Shown in pieces: positions 26,952 to 34,632 of a stretch of 64,000 nucleotides of DNA. Each line of letters opens with the position of its first letter. The first letter of the stretch is position 1. A model generated the notes under the pieces. That model made no database searches, was not told the origin of the DNA, and saw nothing but the letters and a program-made list of their open reading frames with translations. Origin of the DNA: Tindallia magadiensis (GTDB lineage Bacteria > Bacillota > Clostridia > Peptostreptococcales > Tindalliaceae). The DNA is taken from positions 248,001-312,000 of the forward strand of contig NZ_FOQA01000002.1 of the NCBI RefSeq assembly GCF_900113635.1, read 5' to 3'. The translations under genes and the position numbers were made by a program.

Positions 26952-27701
26952 ATGAGAATCGACGCTTCCATGAACCGTATTTTTGAACAGATGAGCTCCG
27001 GACAGCGCATTAACCGAGCCGGGGACGATGCAGCCGGTCTGTCAATCTCCGAACAGATGCGAAGTCAAATCCGTGGTACCGATATGGGTACCCGCAACAC
27101 CCAAGACATGCAAAACCTGGCCAATACGGCTGAAGGCGCCATGAACTCCATCCACAACGACCTGCAACGCATACGGGAATTGGCAGTGAAGGCTTCCAGC
27201 GGCATCATGACTGACAGCGACCGAAAAACCATCCAGCAGGAAGTGGAACAGCTGAGAAACAATATAGGTGATACCGTACGAAACACCGAGTTTAATCAGA
27301 TACGCCTTCTGGATGGATCCTTCCAAGATAAGAACATCGCCTCCAGCCCTCGGGGAACCGGAATCGCTATGACCATCGAAAACACCGGCCTCGAAGCTCT
27401 CGGCATTGCCGACTTCGACGTTACCGGAAATTTCGATATCAGCATCCTGGATAATGCCATCCAACGGGTTTCCTCCGCTCGTTCCGACCTAGGTGCCATG
27501 ACCAACCGGATGGACAGCACCATCGCCAATAACCAAGTATCATCAGAAAACCAGACCGCCGCCGAAAGTCGAATCCGGGACGCAGACATGGCTGCAATGA
27601 TTAATCAGCTTAATCAGCAACAGCTTATCCAGCAGTACCAGATCCAAGTTAAAAGCATGCAAATGAACCAGATGGGCATGGTACAAAACATCCTATTATA
27701 A
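26952..27701 (+). CDS. Flagellin-type protein with shortened N-terminal D0
   Basis: 249 residues. The D1 motif [28 protein letters not shown] begins only about 17 residues after the start, whereas the flagellin in this window has about 40 residues before the same point, so most of the first D0 helix is missing. The C-terminal [47 protein letters not shown] is complete but Gln/Met-rich. Codon use (CGG, ACC, AACACC) is more GC-rich than neighbours. ATG 26952 follows AAAGAGGTGA. It may be a minor flagellin, cap or junction-associated variant. Confidence 0.85.
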   Translation: MRIDASMNRIFEQMSSGQRINRAGDDAAGLSISEQMRSQIRGTDMGTRNTQDMQNLANTAEGAMNSIHNDLQRIRELAVKASSGIMTDSDRKTIQQEVEQLRNNIGDTVRNTEFNQIRLLDGSFQDKNIASSPRGTGIAMTIENTGLEALGIADFDVTGNFDISILDNAIQRVSSARSDLGAMTNRMDSTIANNQVSSENQTAAESRIRDADMAAMINQLNQQQLIQQYQIQVKSMQMNQMGMVQNILL

Positions 27702-27736
27702 CAGACTGAACAACAGGAACTGAATACAAGAATACG

Positions 27737-27770
27737 AAAGCCACTCTTTCATTGCGAAAGAGCGGCTTTT
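27737..27770 (+). terminator. Terminator after the short flagellin gene
   Basis: A 14-bp stem AAAGCCACTCTTTC/GAAAGAGCGGCTTT with one A-C mismatch and loop ATTGC. Only four T follow, so it may be partial. Confidence 0.7.
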
Positions 27771-27783
27771 GCCGTTAAAGGAG

Positions 27784-27891
27784 ACTAAGAGAACAAGATA
27801 AAAACCTTCGAGTGCTTCGTGGCTAAATTTTTTGATCTTAATCTTTAGACCTTAAGACTTTAAAAGAAAGTCACCACAAAGAACACAAAAT
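27784..27891. repeat. Dispersed intergenic repeat, copy 1
   Basis: Contains GAGTGCTTCGTGG, then CTTAATCTTTAGACCTTAAG and CACCACAAAGAACACAAA. All three blocks recur in the same family of text at 29797-29945. CTTCGTGG and CCACAAAG are near inverse complements. No coding potential; the 27702-28017 gap is otherwise a terminator, this repeat, the 49-bp repeat and about 75 bp of A/T-rich leader. Confidence 0.65.
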
Positions 27892-27940
27892 TTCTATGAA
27901 ATCGAGGGCTGACCAGATGCTTAGACAGACGGTTAAGCAT
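27892..27940. repeat. 49-bp perfect direct repeat, left copy
   Basis: Identical over 49 bases to 29531-29579. It contains an inverted repeat ATGCTTA/TAAGCAT around a 10-base loop. The two copies enclose the four HEPN/MNT genes. Confidence 0.95.
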
Positions 27941-28017
27941 AGACGTATTTTGTTTTTCTTTTTTAATGCCATTCATGATATACTTCCTATAACAAGACAT
28001 ATTCACAAGGAGGGAAC

Positions 28018-28425
28018 ATGCTCATGGATCAACTAAAAGACCTTCGATGGAAACAACGATTCACTAACTTTGAAAAATCCTATCTTCTCTTAGACCAATA
28101 CATTGACAAACCCATTGAAACAGAGCTGGAGCGGGCGGGAATTATACAATTTTTTGAAGTTTCCTTTGAACTTTCCTGGAAGCTGATGAAAGACTACCTT
28201 GAAGCCCAGGAATTCAGCGTGAAAAGCCCAAGAGACACCATTAAGCAAGCGTACCAAATCGGTTTAATTGATAACGGCCACACATGGATGGATGCCCTCT
28301 CGGACAGAAACCTGACCGTACACACCTATGATGAAGAAACAGCCGAAAGAATGGTTAAAGATATTCAGGACAAATACTTTCCGGAGCTAAGAAAGCTATA
28401 TCATTCACTGGTTAAGGAGCTATAG
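28018..28425 (+). CDS. HepT-like HEPN protein (HI0074 family)
   Basis: 135-residue, all-helical protein of the nucleotidyltransferase substrate-binding (HI0074/HepT) family. It has FFEVSFELSWKLMKDYLEAQ and the motif RNLTVHTY, which fits Rx4HxY, the catalytic and AMPylated motif of HepT RNase toxins. The partner MNT gene begins 3 bp downstream, giving the usual toxin-antitoxin layout. AAGGAGGG precedes ATG 28018; ATG 28024 is also possible. It lies inside the 49-bp direct repeats. Confidence 0.87.
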   Translation: MLMDQLKDLRWKQRFTNFEKSYLLLDQYIDKPIETELERAGIIQFFEVSFELSWKLMKDYLEAQEFSVKSPRDTIKQAYQIGLIDNGHTWMDALSDRNLTVHTYDEETAERMVKDIQDKYFPELRKLYHSLVKEL

Positions 28426-28427
28426 AA

Positions 28428-28730
28428 ATGCATGGATTAACCAAAAGAGACATGGAGTATATTCTGGAAGCGGTAAAAAAGCACCCAGAAATAAAAGAAG
28501 TCATTTTATATGGAAGCAGAGCCATGGGAAATCATAAGAAAGGCTCAGACGTCGACCTAGCGCTGGTGGGAGAAGAAGTCACTCAAAAAGTGCTGAGAAA
28601 AGTTTATGATGACCTGAATGAAGAATTGCCGCTGCCCTACTTTTTTGATGTGTTAATATATCATGAAATAACCAACCAGGAACTGAAGAAACACATCGAT
28701 AACCTTGGGAAATCAATTTATAAAGCATAA
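28428..28730 (+). CDS. MntA-like minimal nucleotidyltransferase antitoxin
   Basis: 100 residues with the nucleotidyltransferase motif GS-x10-DVD (GSRAMGNHKKGSDVDLALVG) and a later acidic strand, FFDVLIYHE. MntA-type antitoxins neutralise HepT by adding AMP to its tyrosine. It starts 3 bp after the HepT-like gene, so co-translation is likely. Small size and the third acidic residue support an active enzyme. Confidence 0.87.
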   Translation: MHGLTKRDMEYILEAVKKHPEIKEVILYGSRAMGNHKKGSDVDLALVGEEVTQKVLRKVYDDLNEELPLPYFFDVLIYHEITNQELKKHIDNLGKSIYKA

Positions 28731-28808
28731 AAATCATTTCAGAGCCATTTAAAATACGAATAACGATCATAGCGGATCATCTGCATAAGCTTTTAAGGAG
28801 GCAAAACC

Positions 28809-29135
28809 GTGGCACAGATTGATTACAAAGAAAAATGCCTAGAAGAAGTGGAAAACATTAAAACCTATCTGATCACTCACTATCCAGTAGAAAAAATCAT
28901 TCTGTTCGGTTCCCTTGCCAGAGGAGTCGTTACGCCTCAAAGCGATATAGACCTGTGTCTTATTATGAACACAAATCATAAAAGAAAACTTCTTGCCGAG
29001 TTATATCTCCATATTCCCAGCGATTTTTCTGTTGATTTACTGATCTATACTCCTGAAGAATGGAAGAACAACTTGAAAGACAGCAACAGTTTTGCAAGTA
29101 AACTCATCAAAGAAGGGAAGATTATTCATGGTTGA
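28809..29135 (+). CDS. Second minimal nucleotidyltransferase (MNT) protein
   Basis: 108 residues with GSLARGVVTPQSDIDLCLIM (GS-x10-DID) and SVDLLIYTPEEW. The order here is MNT then HEPN, opposite to the first pair, and the sequence is not close to the first MNT. GTG 28809 follows AAGGAGG. The stop overlaps the next ATG by 8 bp. It is the probable antitoxin or modifier of the HEPN protein that follows. Confidence 0.85.
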   Translation: MAQIDYKEKCLEEVENIKTYLITHYPVEKIILFGSLARGVVTPQSDIDLCLIMNTNHKRKLLAELYLHIPSDFSVDLLIYTPEEWKNNLKDSNSFASKLIKEGKIIHG

Positions 29136-29520
29136 TACCACTCGCATTGCTGATTGGTTGGATAAAGCATCAAGAGATATCAAATCAGCAAAAATACTCA
29201 AAGAACATGATTGTGGCAATGATGTCGTGGCCTTTCATTGCCAGCAAGCCGCAGAAAAAGCACTAAAGGCATACCTGATTAAACAGTCCGGAGTGATACT
29301 AAGCAGCCATAGCCTTGTTTTTCTTTGCAAAGCAGCATCCAAGTACAATGCTGTTTTCAAAAACTACCTGAAAGACTGTGCTTTCCTGAATCAATACTAC
29401 ATAGAAACTAGATACCCGGCTGAAGAACCGCTGATTGTAGAAGACCAGGAAGCAGAAGAGTGTATTCAAATAGCCGAAAAGATATATGGCATTGTTTCCC
29501 CTGACCAACTGACCAACTGA
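29128..29520 (+). CDS. HEPN-domain protein (partner of the second MNT)
   Basis: 130 residues. FHCQQAAEKALKAYLIKQ with the preceding RDIKSAK and the later YYIETRYPAE identify the HEPN family that pairs with MNT domains (COG1895/COG2250 type). No Rx4-6H motif is obvious, so RNase activity is less certain than for the first pair. I chose ATG 29128, which overlaps the MNT stop; the frame upstream only runs back into that gene. Confidence 0.83.
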   Translation: MVDTTRIADWLDKASRDIKSAKILKEHDCGNDVVAFHCQQAAEKALKAYLIKQSGVILSSHSLVFLCKAASKYNAVFKNYLKDCAFLNQYYIETRYPAEEPLIVEDQEAEECIQIAEKIYGIVSPDQLTN

Positions 29521-29530
29521 CCAACTTTTC

Positions 29531-29579
29531 TTCTATGAAATCGAGGGCTGACCAGATGCTTAGACAGACGGTTAAGCAT
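29531..29579. repeat. 49-bp perfect direct repeat, right copy
   Basis: Identical to 27892-27940. It begins 10 bp after the last HEPN stop codon. Confidence 0.95.
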
Positions 29580-29796
29580 CGCCGGGCTGAACCCGGCTAA
29601 AAGATTGGATAGAGCTCCCCTCGTGGAAGGGAACCCCTGAACTCGCTGAGAACCGCTCAAACAACAGGTGTTCCTGATCTTCCTCTCGGCTCGCTCTTTT
29701 GATTGAAATCGCTTACCCATTGTCGGCTAAAGCACAGGTTCAGCTCCTCTTGCCCCTCACTGAGAACCGCATCCATATACCAGTTTTCCAACGACC
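29580..29796. other. GC-richer non-coding segment with hairpins
   Basis: Starts with hairpin GCCGGG-CTGAA-CCCGGC (29581-29597). The words GAGAACCGC occur twice (near 29649 and 29765). Base composition differs from the A/T-rich flanks. I see no credible gene; a minus-strand frame across it reads through the 49-bp repeat. It may be part of a mobile or repeated element. Confidence 0.5.
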
Positions 29797-29945
29797 TTAA
29801 TCTTTAGACCTTGACCTTAAAAGAAGAATAACCACAAAGGGCACAAAGGACACAAAGAAAAGCAAAGGCAAGAAAATCAAAAGAAAAAGGTTTTAATGTT
29901 TACCTTCGTACCCCTTCGTGTGCTTCGTGGTTAATATCTTTTGAC
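29797..29945. repeat. Dispersed intergenic repeat, copy 2
   Basis: Contains CTTAATCTTTAGACCTT, then AACCACAAAGGGCACAAAGG and, 50 bases on, CCTTCGTGTGCTTCGTGGTT. The last two are imperfect inverse complements, so the whole can fold as a long stem. It shares blocks with 27784-27891 and runs into heptamer-like TCATAAC units at 29950-29963. Confidence 0.65.
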
Positions 29946-30005
29946 CTAACTCATAACTCATAACTGCTTTTAAAACTGTTTTTAAAACTTTTAACTGAAT
30001 TCTAT

Positions 30006-30032
30006 TAAAGTATTCCATCTCCCTTCCGATAA
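30006..30032 (+). promoter_or_regulatory. Sigma-28 promoter of the main flagellin
   Basis: TAAA, 16 bases, CCGATAA: matches the motility sigma consensus TAAA-N15-GCCGATAT apart from T for G at the first -10 base and the last base. The RNA should start near 30040, leaving a leader of about 115 nt. Confidence 0.9.
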
Positions 30033-30108
30033 TATTAGTGAGCAAGAAAAATGTTATCAACGCCTGATCTTTATTCGGCCGAAGACAGGGCAGGCAAAAA
30101 CCACCCCA

Positions 30109-30147
30109 TGGCAAGGATGCCAGAAGGGAAACTAAATTTCAAGGAGG
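30109..30147 (+). promoter_or_regulatory. Two CsrA binding sites in the flagellin leader
   Basis: Site 1: hairpin TGGCA-AGGA-TGCCA (30109-30122), presenting GGA in the loop and matching the CANGGANG consensus (CAAGGATG). Site 2: CAAGGAGG (30140-30147), which is also the Shine-Dalgarno. The spacing of about 27 nt suits one CsrA dimer bridging both. B. subtilis hag has the same two-site arrangement. Confidence 0.8.
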
Positions 30148-30155
30148 AATTAACA

Positions 30156-31853
30156 ATGAGAATTAACAACAATTTAATGGCTATGAACACTCACAGACAA
30201 CTTGGTATCGCACAAGGCAGTGGTTCAAAATCAATGGAGAAACTATCTTCAGGTTTTAGAATCAATCGAGCTGGAGATGACGCAGCAGGTTTAGCGATCA
30301 GCGAGAAAATGAGAGCGCAAATCAGAGGTCTTAATCAAGCTTCTCGAAACGCTCAAGACGGTATTTCTCTTATTCAAACAGCAGAGGGTGCACTTAATGA
30401 GTCGCATGCTATTCTTCAAAGAATGAGAGAGCTTTCTGTTCAGGCATCTAATGATACTAACGTAGACGTAGACCGTGAAGAAATCCAAAAAGAGGTTATT
30501 CAGCTAACTAGCGAACTAAACAGAATTGCCAACACTACTGAGTTTAATACAATGAAATTATTAGATGGTAGCGCATCGGCACAATCGGCTACAGGAGCAA
30601 CTGTTGAAAAAATTACAACAGAGCAATTGGTTGTTAATACAGCTACTGGAATTACAGCTGGGGATGATGCGATAGAACTGAAGGATAACCAGCTAGAAAT
30701 CAGTGCGTATAATAATTTTGATTGGAGCGACGTGGAAGATGGTTCTACCATTACTATCAGTACGGACGATGGAAAGTTAACTGTAGTGATAGATGCGGAA
30801 GAAGCAACAGGTAATAGAGAGTTAAATGTTAGTGAGGATTTTGTCCCTAATTGGGATGAAAACGATGAGTATACCTACAATGCTCATGGTGTTAGCTTTA
30901 CCATCACGAAAGAAGCCTTCGAAGCGGCAGAGGATGGCGATGATTTAGTAATAACATCAGATGATATTGTAGATGGCGGTTCACTTATTGGAACCATTTC
31001 AACAGCTGATGACTGGGCGGATAATGATGGATTATCAGAAATTGTTGATTACATTGCAGTAGATGCAGATAAACTTAATGCAGAATTTGGCGATGCTGTT
31101 GCAAGTTATATGACAATTGAATTTGATGGTACTGGTGCTAATGGTGCGATAACTGTAACCATTTTTGATGCCGATAATAATGAATTATCAGAAGATGTAT
31201 ATGAAAATCTTGGCTTGTCGAATGATGATATTTTCAACTATGATAACCATGGTATTAACTTTGACCTTAAGATTGCAGATATTACTGAAGAGATCGAATC
31301 TAACAACCTGCACTTTGAAACTGAAAACTTTGATGTGACAGAAAACAACGCTTTAGCACTTCAAATCGGAGCAAACCAAAACCAATTTATGGAAGTTTCT
31401 ATTGATGATGTAACAGCAACGGCGTTATTCGTAAGTGCTAGCGGTGGCGGAGAACAGGAAGTTACGCTGCAAGATGGCTCAACAGTTAATGCATGGTTCA
31501 GAGATGTACAAGAAGTAACTGATGGAACCAGTGCTGATGCGGCAGAATACGCCTTGGATGTAACATCTTTTGAGAAAGCGGAAGCGGCAATAACCGTAAT
31601 TAATGACTCTATAGAAAGAGTTTCTGCAGCGAGATCAAATCTTGGTGCTGTTCAAAACAGATTAGAGCATACAATTTCTAACTTGGATAACTCTGCAGAA
31701 AATTTACAAGCAGCAGAATCCAGAATTCGAGATGTAGACATGGCAGCAGAGATGATGGAACTTACGAAACAAAATATTTTACAACAAGCTTCAACTGCGA
31801 TGTTGGCACAAGCCAATCAAGCTCCTCAATCTGTACTTCAGTTACTGGGATAA
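30156..31853 (+). CDS. hag: Flagellin (major filament protein)
   Basis: 565 residues. N-terminal D0/D1: [49 protein letters not shown]-terminal D1/D0: [48 protein letters not shown] large acidic, Asp/Glu/Asn-rich central region (about residues 175-470) forms the exposed D2/D3 domains; its acidity suits a saline habitat. ATG 30156 follows CAAGGAGG; the frame is open upstream, but that part is leader RNA. Strong promoter, CsrA sites and a terminator mark it as the main flagellin. fliB follows, so its lysines may be methylated. Confidence 0.96.
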   Translation: MRINNNLMAMNTHRQLGIAQGSGSKSMEKLSSGFRINRAGDDAAGLAISEKMRAQIRGLNQASRNAQDGISLIQTAEGALNESHAILQRMRELSVQASNDTNVDVDREEIQKEVIQLTSELNRIANTTEFNTMKLLDGSASAQSATGATVEKITTEQLVVNTATGITAGDDAIELKDNQLEISAYNNFDWSDVEDGSTITISTDDGKLTVVIDAEEATGNRELNVSEDFVPNWDENDEYTYNAHGVSFTITKEAFEAAEDGDDLVITSDDIVDGGSLIGTISTADDWADNDGLSEIVDYIAVDADKLNAEFGDAVASYMTIEFDGTGANGAITVTIFDADNNELSEDVYENLGLSNDDIFNYDNHGINFDLKIADITEEIESNNLHFETENFDVTENNALALQIGANQNQFMEVSIDDVTATALFVSASGGGEQEVTLQDGSTVNAWFRDVQEVTDGTSADAAEYALDVTSFEKAEAAITVINDSIERVSAARSNLGAVQNRLEHTISNLDNSAENLQAAESRIRDVDMAAEMMELTKQNILQQASTAMLAQANQAPQSVLQLLG

Positions 31854-31888
31854 ATCTGGTAGCTTAAATAGAAAAGATTGGAAAAAGG

Positions 31889-31919
31889 GGGTCAGAGGAT
31901 TTTTCCTCTGGCCCTTTTT
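31889..31919 (+). terminator. Terminator after flagellin
   Basis: Stem GGGTCAGAGGA/TCCTCTGGCCC (one T-G pair) with a TTTT loop and five T. It sits just ahead of fliB, whose start is 26 bp on, so fliB may depend on read-through. Confidence 0.9.
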
Positions 31920-31944
31920 GGCCATTAAGATGGGAGAAGAAGCC

Positions 31945-33186
31945 ATGACGGAGAAAAAAAGAGTAGTATTAGAACCTACATATATGAAACAGTTTCACTG
32001 CATAGGGTCGGCTTGTGAAGACAGCTGTTGTATTGGTTGGCGGGTAGATCTAGATAAAAAGACGTACCTGGCGTACAAGAATATTCAGAACCAAACCCTG
32101 AAACCTTTAATGGAAAAGCAGGTTAGTCGGAAACATAATCAGAAAAGTGATAAATCCTATGGAAAAATAAAGATGGAAAAAAATGGAAGATGTCCTTTTT
32201 TAGACGAAAAAAATCTTTGTAAAGTATATATTCATGCTGGTGAATCTTATTTATCAGATACCTGCCGCTTTTACCCAAGAATGGTAAAAAAGGTAGACGG
32301 AAAATTCGAAAGAGCCGCAACACCTTCTTGTCCGGAAATTGTCAGAGTAGGTTTGTTAAATCCGGATGGCATTGCATTTCAGCAGGTTGAAGAGAGTAGA
32401 AATTTACCTATTGTGGTAAAAAAACAGTTTGATACAGAAGGGCATACGTACTTAAATAAAGCCCAAAGATATTTTTGGGAGATAAGAATGTTTTCTCTGA
32501 ATTTATTGCAAAATCGAAACTATAGCTTAAGTGATCGATTGGTATTACTAGGAATCACTTATCAAAAAATGGAAGCCTTGCAGAAGGAAAAAAGAGTAAA
32601 AGAAATACCGGGTATGATAATCTCAATGAAAGAGAAAATAGGTGATGGAAGCTTTCGGGAAGAGCTGGAGAAAATTCCTGCCAATACAAAGCTTCAGATG
32701 CGTTTGGTAAAAGCGATGACAGATAAAAGGGTTCTTGAAGGTGTAAGAAATAAAAGGTATATAGAATGCTTAAAAGAAACCTTGTTGGGAATTGGATACG
32801 AAAAAGGATGGAATATTGAAGGGGTTAACAAGAAATACGATGATCATTACCGAGAGTATGTAGTTCCTTACCTGGAAGAGAAAGAATATATTCTAGAGAA
32901 TTTTTTAGTCAATGAATATTTTAAGGAATTAATGCCTTTTGGTTCCTTTGAATCCATATGGGATTCTTACCTTTACTTATGCATGCTTTACAGTATGGTA
33001 AAACTTCATATGATTGGTATGGCAGGATACCATCAGGGTTTAACGGATGAACTTATGATTAAACTGATCCAATCCTTATCAAAAATAGTACTACATAATA
33101 ATCGTTATATTCAGAGAATGATTACCCAGCTAAGAGATAATAATCAGGATAGCCTGGCCTTTATGGCCATTTTAGTGAAAAATTAG
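31945..33186 (+). CDS. fliB: Flagellin lysine-N-methylase FliB
   Basis: 413 residues. The cysteine-rich N-terminus is typical of FliB/YkgJ-like proteins: [36 protein letters not shown] and [10 protein letters not shown]. FliB methylates surface lysines of flagellin. The position between the intact flagellin and a broken flagellin supports this. ATG 31945 follows GGGAGAAG; an ATG at 31930 is possible but lacks a ribosome site. The C-terminal half is helical and less conserved. Confidence 0.9.
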   Translation: MTEKKRVVLEPTYMKQFHCIGSACEDSCCIGWRVDLDKKTYLAYKNIQNQTLKPLMEKQVSRKHNQKSDKSYGKIKMEKNGRCPFLDEKNLCKVYIHAGESYLSDTCRFYPRMVKKVDGKFERAATPSCPEIVRVGLLNPDGIAFQQVEESRNLPIVVKKQFDTEGHTYLNKAQRYFWEIRMFSLNLLQNRNYSLSDRLVLLGITYQKMEALQKEKRVKEIPGMIISMKEKIGDGSFREELEKIPANTKLQMRLVKAMTDKRVLEGVRNKRYIECLKETLLGIGYEKGWNIEGVNKKYDDHYREYVVPYLEEKEYILENFLVNEYFKELMPFGSFESIWDSYLYLCMLYSMVKLHMIGMAGYHQGLTDELMIKLIQSLSKIVLHNNRYIQRMITQLRDNNQDSLAFMAILVKN

Positions 33187-33187
33187 C

Positions 33188-33691
33188 ATGGTTGCAGTAA
33201 CTACTATTGGAAAAGCAATGGAAAGACTATATTCTGGACTGAGAATTAATCGGTCATCGGATGATGCTGCCGGACTTGCGATTAGTGAAAAAATGAGAGC
33301 TCAAATTCGAGGATTAAACCAGGCATCAAGAAATGCACAAGATGCTATATCCTTGATTCAAACGGCTGAAGGAGCTCTTGAGGAAACTCATGAAATTCTG
33401 CAAAGAATAAGAGAATTGTCGGTACAGTCAGCTAATGATACAAACGTAGATGCGGATCGAGAAGAAATCCAGAAAGAAATTAACCAGCTAACAGAAGAGA
33501 TTGATCGAATCGCTAATACAACAGAATTCAACACCATTCAGCTTCTTAATCGAGAGGTGCAGATAGAGGGGAGTAGTTCCTCGGTAGATCTTACAGAAGA
33601 AGAAATAATCGTATCAAACCTAAAAAAATGGTGGTTGGTAGAAGCTGAGAGTCTGGTGAAAGAAGGATATGGCATAGAATTTCATAGATGA
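33188..33691 (+). pseudogene. Broken flagellin: D1 segment with foreign C-terminal tail
   Basis: 167 residues. [24 protein letters not shown] through [15 protein letters not shown] and [15 protein letters not shown] is close to the major flagellin, but about 20 N-terminal residues and the entire C-terminal D1/D0 are missing. The last 35 residues ([20 protein letters not shown]) do not look like flagellin and may be the start of a domain once inserted in the variable region. No ribosome site precedes ATG 33188, which lies 1 bp after fliB. The stop falls at the edge of a duplicated 14-bp GGATGGGGTCAGG repeat. Confidence 0.7.
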
Positions 33692-33747
33692 GGATGGGGT
33701 CAGGAGGATGGGGTCAGGCTTGAATAATTTACTTACAATGTCCTGAC
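33691..33747. repeat. REP-like element after the broken flagellin
   Basis: AGGATGGGGTCAGG occurs twice in tandem (33691-33704 and 33705-33718). GTCAGG at 33713-33718 can pair with CCTGAC at 33742-33747. Such GGGTCAGG palindromes resemble REP sequences linked to RAYT/IS200-type transposases; no transposase is present here. Confidence 0.5.
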
Positions 33748-33892
33748 TATCTGAGTACACCTATTATTTCAGGGTATAAAAGTAAGTAGAAGTAGCTTAT
33801 CGGAGCCTTTTTACTGAAAATTCGGCATCAAAAACCAGAAAAAGAATGATCATGGTAATCCTCAAAACCTTAAGCTAGTAGGGGGTGTAAGT

Positions 33893-34531
33893 ATGTCGGT
33901 CGATCAGATATCTAATTACAGTTCCAATAATATGCTAGTACAGAATTTAATGAAGGTCAGAGATGTCACAAATGAAAATGAAATCATGGGAGCCATATCC
34001 ACAGCCATGGACTCGGTATCGTTATCCTTCATAGGAAAGAGCTTTGCAGGATATTACGAAAGCTTAAGAAGTGAAGGAGATCAGAAAGCCTTAGAAGGAC
34101 TCAGACAGATGGCGATCCACTTAACGGAAAACCCTAGCAATGAAAGAGCCATCGATTTTTCTAATATCATGAGAGCACGAGAAGGAGAAGAAGGATTCTT
34201 GAACACCTTCTTTTCAACGGTGCATGATGTGGCGGATAGCGGCAATTCCTTAGGGTTTTGGTTCAACACCTTTACGAATCTGGATGCGGCTTCCAATCAG
34301 GATGGTTTTTTATCTTCTACAAGTAATATTCTCAGCCTGGAAGGAGACAAAAAAGAGACCGCCGGAATCTTCAGTGAGTTCTTAAGAATGACCGATCAGG
34401 CAATCAAACATTTTCAAGATGAAGATCTGCGTCGGGAAAATTTAGATGATTTCTTTGGCAGCCTAAAAGAGCGAGAAAGCATAGAAGGTTACCGGGAAAG
34501 TATTGAAGATTTCAGAGAAAATATGAACTGA
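33893..34531 (+). CDS. Unrecognised protein in the flagellar region
   Basis: 212 residues, soluble, mostly helical, acidic, with no signal peptide or membrane helix. The C-terminus is a charged helix with the pseudo-repeat ESIEGYRESIEDFRENM. I do not recognise a family. TAGGGGGTGT lies 9 bases before ATG 33893, so translation is credible. It stands alone, flanked by the REP-like element and a terminator. A role linked to motility is suggested only by position. Confidence 0.7.
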   Translation: MSVDQISNYSSNNMLVQNLMKVRDVTNENEIMGAISTAMDSVSLSFIGKSFAGYYESLRSEGDQKALEGLRQMAIHLTENPSNERAIDFSNIMRAREGEEGFLNTFFSTVHDVADSGNSLGFWFNTFTNLDAASNQDGFLSSTSNILSLEGDKKETAGIFSEFLRMTDQAIKHFQDEDLRRENLDDFFGSLKERESIEGYRESIEDFRENMN

Positions 34532-34586
34532 AAAATGAGAGATTACCATGGTCACTTGGGAGCGGTGTTTAATGGTATCTACCGGA

Positions 34587-34617
34587 AAAAGATCGCCACC
34601 TATCAGCGATCTTTTTT
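34587..34617. terminator. Bidirectional terminator between convergent genes
   Basis: Perfect 10-bp stem AAAAGATCGC/GCGATCTTTT, 9-base loop. T run on one side and A run on the other. Confidence 0.9.
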
Positions 34618-34632
34618 GATGCGATTATTGAT

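Noticed and set aside
29466-29720. Minus-strand frame of 84 codons
   Set aside because: It reads through the 49-bp direct repeat and hairpins, has no ribosome site and no family resemblance; it is repeat DNA.
30051-30155. Upstream in-frame extension of flagellin (35 codons)
   Set aside because: It is the flagellin mRNA leader with CsrA sites; the conserved MRINNN start and AAGGAGG fix the start at 30156.
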